From Granulosicoccus sp045110515 (GTDB taxonomy: Bacteria; Pseudomonadota; Gammaproteobacteria; Granulosicoccales; Granulosicoccaceae), in the NCBI GenBank assembly GCA_045110515.1, contig JBGCGD010000016.1, forward strand, positions 113,213 through 177,212: a stretch of DNA of 64,000 bases, written 5' to 3'. Of this stretch, positions 60,410-64,000 are shown piece by piece. The notes under the pieces were generated by a model. It saw only the letters and a program-made list of their open reading frames with translations, searched no databases and was not told where the DNA came from. How positions within the stretch are numbered: position 1 is the stretch's first letter; each line of letters opens with the position of its first letter. Made by a program: the position numbers and the translations under genes.

Positions 60410-60682
60410 GTTGACTCCTGAAGGATTGACCCATGAATGATAGGGTCTAAAAGTTTCCAAAAAAAGGCTGCTGAATTCACACAAGGACATCGCAGCAGGC
60501 GCCTAGTGTAAGGCCGGCAGGCGCTCCCCGATACCCTATGGTCGCACCGCCAGTTCTGACTTGGCAAGTGTGGGGGGATACGGTGGGATGGATCTTCTGG
60601 ATTTCGAATTCAAGCAATCGCTTGGCGTAGCCGCGCATCTGTAATAAAATTGACTGCTCGTCCAAAAAAATAGGCTGTTTCA

Positions 60683-61888
60683 ATGGCTTCATTAATGGCC
60701 GCATACGGCCGTCTCCCCGTGACCATGGCACGTGGCGAAGGCGTACGATTGTGGGATGACGCCGGTGGCGAGTACCTAGATGCCTTGTCAGGCATTGCTG
60801 TGTGCTCGCTGGGGCACGCAAATCCAGCGATCAGCGAGGCGATCGCGGATCAGGCTGCCCAGCTCATGCACGTGAGTAACCTTTACAATATCCCGCAGCA
60901 GGAAGCACTGGGTCGTGAGCTTTGCCGCGTGTCCGGCATGGACAAAGCCTTTTTCTGTAACTCTGGCGCCGAGGCCAATGAGGCCTGTATAAAAATCGCG
61001 CGGCTTTTCGGCACCAACAAAGGTATCAAGACGCCGACCGTAATCGTCACCGATACAGCGTTCCACGGCCGCACCATGGCAACCATCTCAGCCACCGGCA
61101 ATGCAAAAATACAGGCAGGGTTCGGCCCTATGCTAGAAGGGTTCGAGGTCGTGCCATTTGACGATGCAGACGCCGTTGCAGCAGTCGCTGACAACCGTGA
61201 CGATATTGTCGCAGTAATGGTAGAGCCGGTCCAAGGCGAAGGAGGAATAAACGTTCCTTCACAAGGCTATTTAAAGAAGCTCAGAGAATTATGTGATAAG
61301 AACGACTGGCTGCTCATTTGCGATGAAATTCAATCAGGTATGGGCCGTACCGGCAAATGGTTCGGCTTTCAACATGATGAAATTCAACCGGACATCATCG
61401 CTGTCGCCAAAGCCCTTGGAAACGGCATGCCAATTGGCGCTTGTCTGGCTAAAGGAATAGCCGCAGAAACCATCCAACCAGGCACACATGGCACCACCTT
61501 CGGTGGCAATCCGATTGCCTGCCGCGTCGGATTAACTGTCGTGCAAGAAATCGAAAATAATGGTTTGGTGGAACGCGCAGCCGAACTGGGTGATCGATTC
61601 CTGACTGGATTCAACAACGCCCTTCACAATCAACCCGGCATCGCTGACATTCGTGGTCGCGGACTCATGCTGGGTATCGAGCTTGAGAAGCCTTGTGCTG
61701 AGTTAGTCGGCAAAGCATTAGATGCTGGCATTCTGCTCAATGTCACCGCTGGTAATGTCGTCCGCCTATTACCGCCTTATATCCTAAGCAACGAAGAAAC
61801 TGACGAATTGATTCGCCGTGTCAGCGACCTGATCATCGATTTCATTCAACAATCAGAACCAGCAGATACTAAAGAGCGAAAAGCTTAA
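60683..61888 (+). CDS. argD: Acetylornithine aminotransferase
   Basis: This PLP-dependent class III aminotransferase has 401 residues and acts in arginine synthesis (and perhaps as succinyl-diaminopimelate aminotransferase). The pattern LWDDAGGEYLDALSGIAVCS, NSGAEANEACIKIAR, and VAKALGNGMPIGA with the PLP Lys are standard. GTHGTTFGGNPIACR follows. It is directly followed by argF after four bases. Confidence 0.95.
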   Translation: MASLMAAYGRLPVTMARGEGVRLWDDAGGEYLDALSGIAVCSLGHANPAISEAIADQAAQLMHVSNLYNIPQQEALGRELCRVSGMDKAFFCNSGAEANEACIKIARLFGTNKGIKTPTVIVTDTAFHGRTMATISATGNAKIQAGFGPMLEGFEVVPFDDADAVAAVADNRDDIVAVMVEPVQGEGGINVPSQGYLKKLRELCDKNDWLLICDEIQSGMGRTGKWFGFQHDEIQPDIIAVAKALGNGMPIGACLAKGIAAETIQPGTHGTTFGGNPIACRVGLTVVQEIENNGLVERAAELGDRFLTGFNNALHNQPGIADIRGRGLMLGIELEKPCAELVGKALDAGILLNVTAGNVVRLLPPYILSNEETDELIRRVSDLIIDFIQQSEPADTKERKA

Positions 61889-61892
61889 TCCC

Positions 61893-62798
61893 ATGAGACA
61901 CTATTTATCCGAGCAGGACCTGACCGCCAATGAGTTTCGAGGCATCCTGCAACGCGGAAGCGAACTGCGTAAACAATGGGAAGCCGGAACACTGACGGCA
62001 ACTCTACCTAACCGCGTACTGGGCATGATTTTCGAAAAATCATCCACTCGGACACGCGTATCGTTTGAAGCCGGTATGACTCAGCTGGGCGGCCATGCCA
62101 TCTACCTTTCTCCAGACAACACCCAACTGGGACGAGGCGAACCGCTAGCAGACACGGCCAAAGTGCTGTCTCAAATGGTCGATGCTGTAACCATCAGAAC
62201 TTTCTCACAAGAGAGCGTTGAGCGATTTGCAGAAGTCTCGACCATACCAGTTATCAATGCACTGACCGATTTACTCCACCCCTGCCAACTGCTGGCAGAT
62301 ATGCAAACTTACCTAGACCATCGCGGGGATATCAGTGGTAAGAAAGTGGCGTGGATAGGTGATGGTAATAACGTATGTAACTCCTACATCAACACTGCAA
62401 AGCTCTTAGGTTTTCAACTATACGTTGCCTGCCCGGATGGGTTCGAACCTGACGCCAACGTTCTCGAAGAGGCCGGAGATGCTGTCATCAGAACAACCGA
62501 GGCCGCTGAAGCATGCGCCGATGCCGATTTGATCGTCACTGACGTATGGGCAAGCATGGGCCAAGAGCAAGAGCAAAAAAGCCGGGAATTGGCCTTTGCT
62601 GCCTATGAGGTCACCACTGAGCTCATGGGGCTGGCCAGTGAAGATGCACTCTTTATGCACTGCCTGCCCGCACACCGAGGCGAAGAAGTCGCGGCTGAGG
62701 TTATAGACGGACCTCAGAGCGTTGTTTGGGAAGAGGCCGGGAACCGATTACATGCGCAAAAAGCGCTACTTGAATTTCTGCTGAACGAGCAGCACTGA
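61893..62798 (+). CDS. argF: Ornithine carbamoyltransferase
   Basis: This cytoplasmic enzyme of 301 residues makes citrulline from ornithine and carbamoyl phosphate. The carbamoyl-phosphate motif is SSTRTRVSFEAG near residues 50-61, DLLHPCQLLAD is the second, and HCLPAHRGEEV the ornithine site. It forms an operon with argD. Confidence 0.96.
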   Translation: MRHYLSEQDLTANEFRGILQRGSELRKQWEAGTLTATLPNRVLGMIFEKSSTRTRVSFEAGMTQLGGHAIYLSPDNTQLGRGEPLADTAKVLSQMVDAVTIRTFSQESVERFAEVSTIPVINALTDLLHPCQLLADMQTYLDHRGDISGKKVAWIGDGNNVCNSYINTAKLLGFQLYVACPDGFEPDANVLEEAGDAVIRTTEAAEACADADLIVTDVWASMGQEQEQKSRELAFAAYEVTTELMGLASEDALFMHCLPAHRGEEVAAEVIDGPQSVVWEEAGNRLHAQKALLEFLLNEQH

Positions 62799-62903
62799 CC
62801 ACGTTTCAGCGTAAGTTACCTCCCCCGGTAGCCAGTACGTCAATGGCCTGCACTTTGCATTTTCAAATTCATAGTTTTGTTATGAATGCTGGAGATTTTC
62901 ATC

Positions 62904-63731
62904 GTGCAGGTCAAAAGTTCCTGGTCCAATTACAGCCCCTCTAAAGGCGCTGCATTCTCGATCCATCTTGCTCTAAGTCTGCTCATTTTTTCATCGCTGG
63001 TCTTTATGATGGTGCTTTACTGGTTTCCCGGTGAGCTGTTTTTCATTGACGGCGGTTGGCAAGGATTGAAACTGGTTGCCATGGTCGATTTAGTGTTAGG
63101 CCCTGCCCTGACGTTACTGCTCTACAAACCCGGCAAACCAAAGCTCGTTCTCGATATGTCGCTCATTGCGGTTATTCAAATTGCAGCCTTAGGATATGGT
63201 TTCTACACAACCTATCAACAACGCACCGTGGCTCTGGTATATGCAGAGCGAGGATTTAACACCGTATCTGCACGGGACAACTTAGAAGCCAATGCTCAAC
63301 TGCGCCAGCTGGATATCAACCCTCAGCCTATTCCAGCGGTCACTCTGCTTAATGTACCGTTGTTGTTAACGCCACCACCAGCGCCCGGCAAGTACGCAGA
63401 GCACCTAAACGAAATATTCAACGGCTACCCGGGACCGCAGCGAAGAAGCGATCAATATGTCAGCCTCGAAAGCAACCACGAATCCATGCAAAAGGATGCG
63501 CTGGATATTGAGACGCTTAACGCTATGGGCGCTGCGGATGTCATCACGGCAGCGCTCCAGCGAAAATCCCTTGAACTTAACGAAGTCGAACTTTACAAAT
63601 TCAAAGCGCGATACGCAGACGGGGTTGCGGTTTTTGATCCAGACAACAAGCGTATCTTGGATTTCGTTCCTATCGAGAAAGTGGACAAACCGGATGAATC
63701 GCCGGTTGTCGCTGAGAACGAAGAGAGCTAA
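62904..63731 (+). CDS. TfpX/TfpZ family type IV pilin accessory protein
   Basis: This protein of about 275 residues has four membrane helices in the first 110 residues (AAFSIHLALSLLIFSSLVFMM, VAMVDLVLGPALTLLLYKPG, LIAVIQIAALGYGFY) and a long periplasmic C-terminal part. WFPGELFFIDGGWQGLKLV and the LVLGPALTLLLYKPG motif are typical of TfpX/TfpZ proteins, which assist type IV pilin assembly. A GTG at 62904 follows GGAG by nine bases; an ATG at 62886 lacks a ribosome site. No pilin gene is in this window. Confidence 0.8.
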   Translation: MQVKSSWSNYSPSKGAAFSIHLALSLLIFSSLVFMMVLYWFPGELFFIDGGWQGLKLVAMVDLVLGPALTLLLYKPGKPKLVLDMSLIAVIQIAALGYGFYTTYQQRTVALVYAERGFNTVSARDNLEANAQLRQLDINPQPIPAVTLLNVPLLLTPPPAPGKYAEHLNEIFNGYPGPQRRSDQYVSLESNHESMQKDALDIETLNAMGAADVITAALQRKSLELNEVELYKFKARYADGVAVFDPDNKRILDFVPIEKVDKPDESPVVAENEES

Positions 63732-63736
63732 CAGAC

Positions 63737-64000
63737 TTACAGTCCGTTAGCGTTGGCCGCGTCTCGAATCTTTGATGGCGGAGTATATTTAACCGACAGC
63801 AGAATTGCATTGCTTTCAGCTGATATTGGATCAATGCGGGCTTTCTGGCGACGATAGCGATAAGCAGCTGATGCCGTCCAGTTTCTTGCGTATTTCCATT
63901 CGACCTTAGGCTCGATGCTAATAAAACGACGAGCAAATTCGTCTTCAACGTTAGCACCTAAACGGTCGGGCTCGTAGGCTCTGGTGCGCAGTGAAACATT
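63737..64000 (-). CDS. C-terminal part of an outer-membrane-barrel-like protein
   Basis: The last 87 residues of a protein whose start lies beyond the window are visible. Alternating polar and hydrophobic strands with aromatics (FISIEPKVEWKYARNW, TASAAYRYRRQKA, ILLSVKYTPP) suggest an outer-membrane beta barrel. The end is not the usual terminal Phe, so assignment to a porin family is uncertain. Confidence 0.6.
   Translation of the reverse strand, partial: NVSLRTRAYEPDRLGANVEDEFARRFISIEPKVEWKYARNWTASAAYRYRRQKARIDPISAESNAILLSVKYTPPSKIRDAANANGL

Noticed and set aside
1..64000. CRISPR arrays, tRNA or rRNA genes, insertion sequences
   Set aside because: None seen by eye: no regularly spaced repeats, no cloverleaf-like gene, no transposase-like frame. 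A short tRNA could still be missed without a dedicated search.

Overview
The window comes from a Gram-negative, probably free-living and aquatic gammaproteobacterium. Evidence: the linkage of comM, ubiK, glnK and amtB as in Pseudomonas-type genomes, outer-membrane features (an RND pump, an outer-membrane-like barrel C-terminus, a lipoprotein), ynj and yej transport operons, RNase T, ArfB and Grx4. Base composition looks close to 50% GC by eye. I cannot name the genus. I saw no rRNA, tRNA, insertion sequence, prophage or CRISPR. This reads as normal chromosome with several transport and stress islands, not as a mobile element.

Layout. 1-4722 (minus) is a CUT1-type sugar or polyol ABC transporter operon with a xylitol-dehydrogenase-like enzyme; its ATPase is cut by the window edge. 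A divergent AraC regulator (4867-5769) probably controls it. 5890-7482 is comM. 7777-13730 (minus) is a TAXI-type TRAP transporter with a DctB-like sensor kinase and a response regulator that lacks the usual sigma54-activator domain. 13773-16018 is ubiK, then glnK-amtB behind a candidate sigma54 promoter and NtrC sites. Next come yaaA and a site-2 protease. 18058-20396 is a translationally coupled pair: a membrane-anchored protein with a TerB-like region and a degenerate J-like tail, and a small J-like protein ending in an acidic run.

20427-26000 holds three proteins of unknown function, an amidase coupled to a 48-residue ORF, and a Fic-fold protein whose catalytic motif is destroyed, with a small partner. 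26269-30493 is an RND efflux pump. 30507-35558 (minus) is a lipoprotein followed by ynjF-D-C-B. 35900-41591 is yejABEF, with a candidate sigma54 promoter, followed by a B12-binding radical SAM gene.

43143-47724 (minus) is a four-gene set: XpaC-like, TelA-like, SPFH-GYF2 and a double zinc-ribbon membrane protein. It is followed upstream by tpm (thiopurine/metalloid methyltransferase) and by addA-addB recombination nucleases. galE, a Ser/Thr kinase fused to a cyclic-nucleotide-binding domain, rnt, arfB, grxD, a Mn-type sod, argD-argF, a TfpX-like pilin accessory gene and the end of an outer-membrane-barrel-like gene complete the window.

The strongest candidates for little-described biology are the XpaC/TelA/SPFH/zinc-ribbon module beside tpm, the coupled degenerate J-like pair, and the Fic-fold protein with a rewritten active-site loop.
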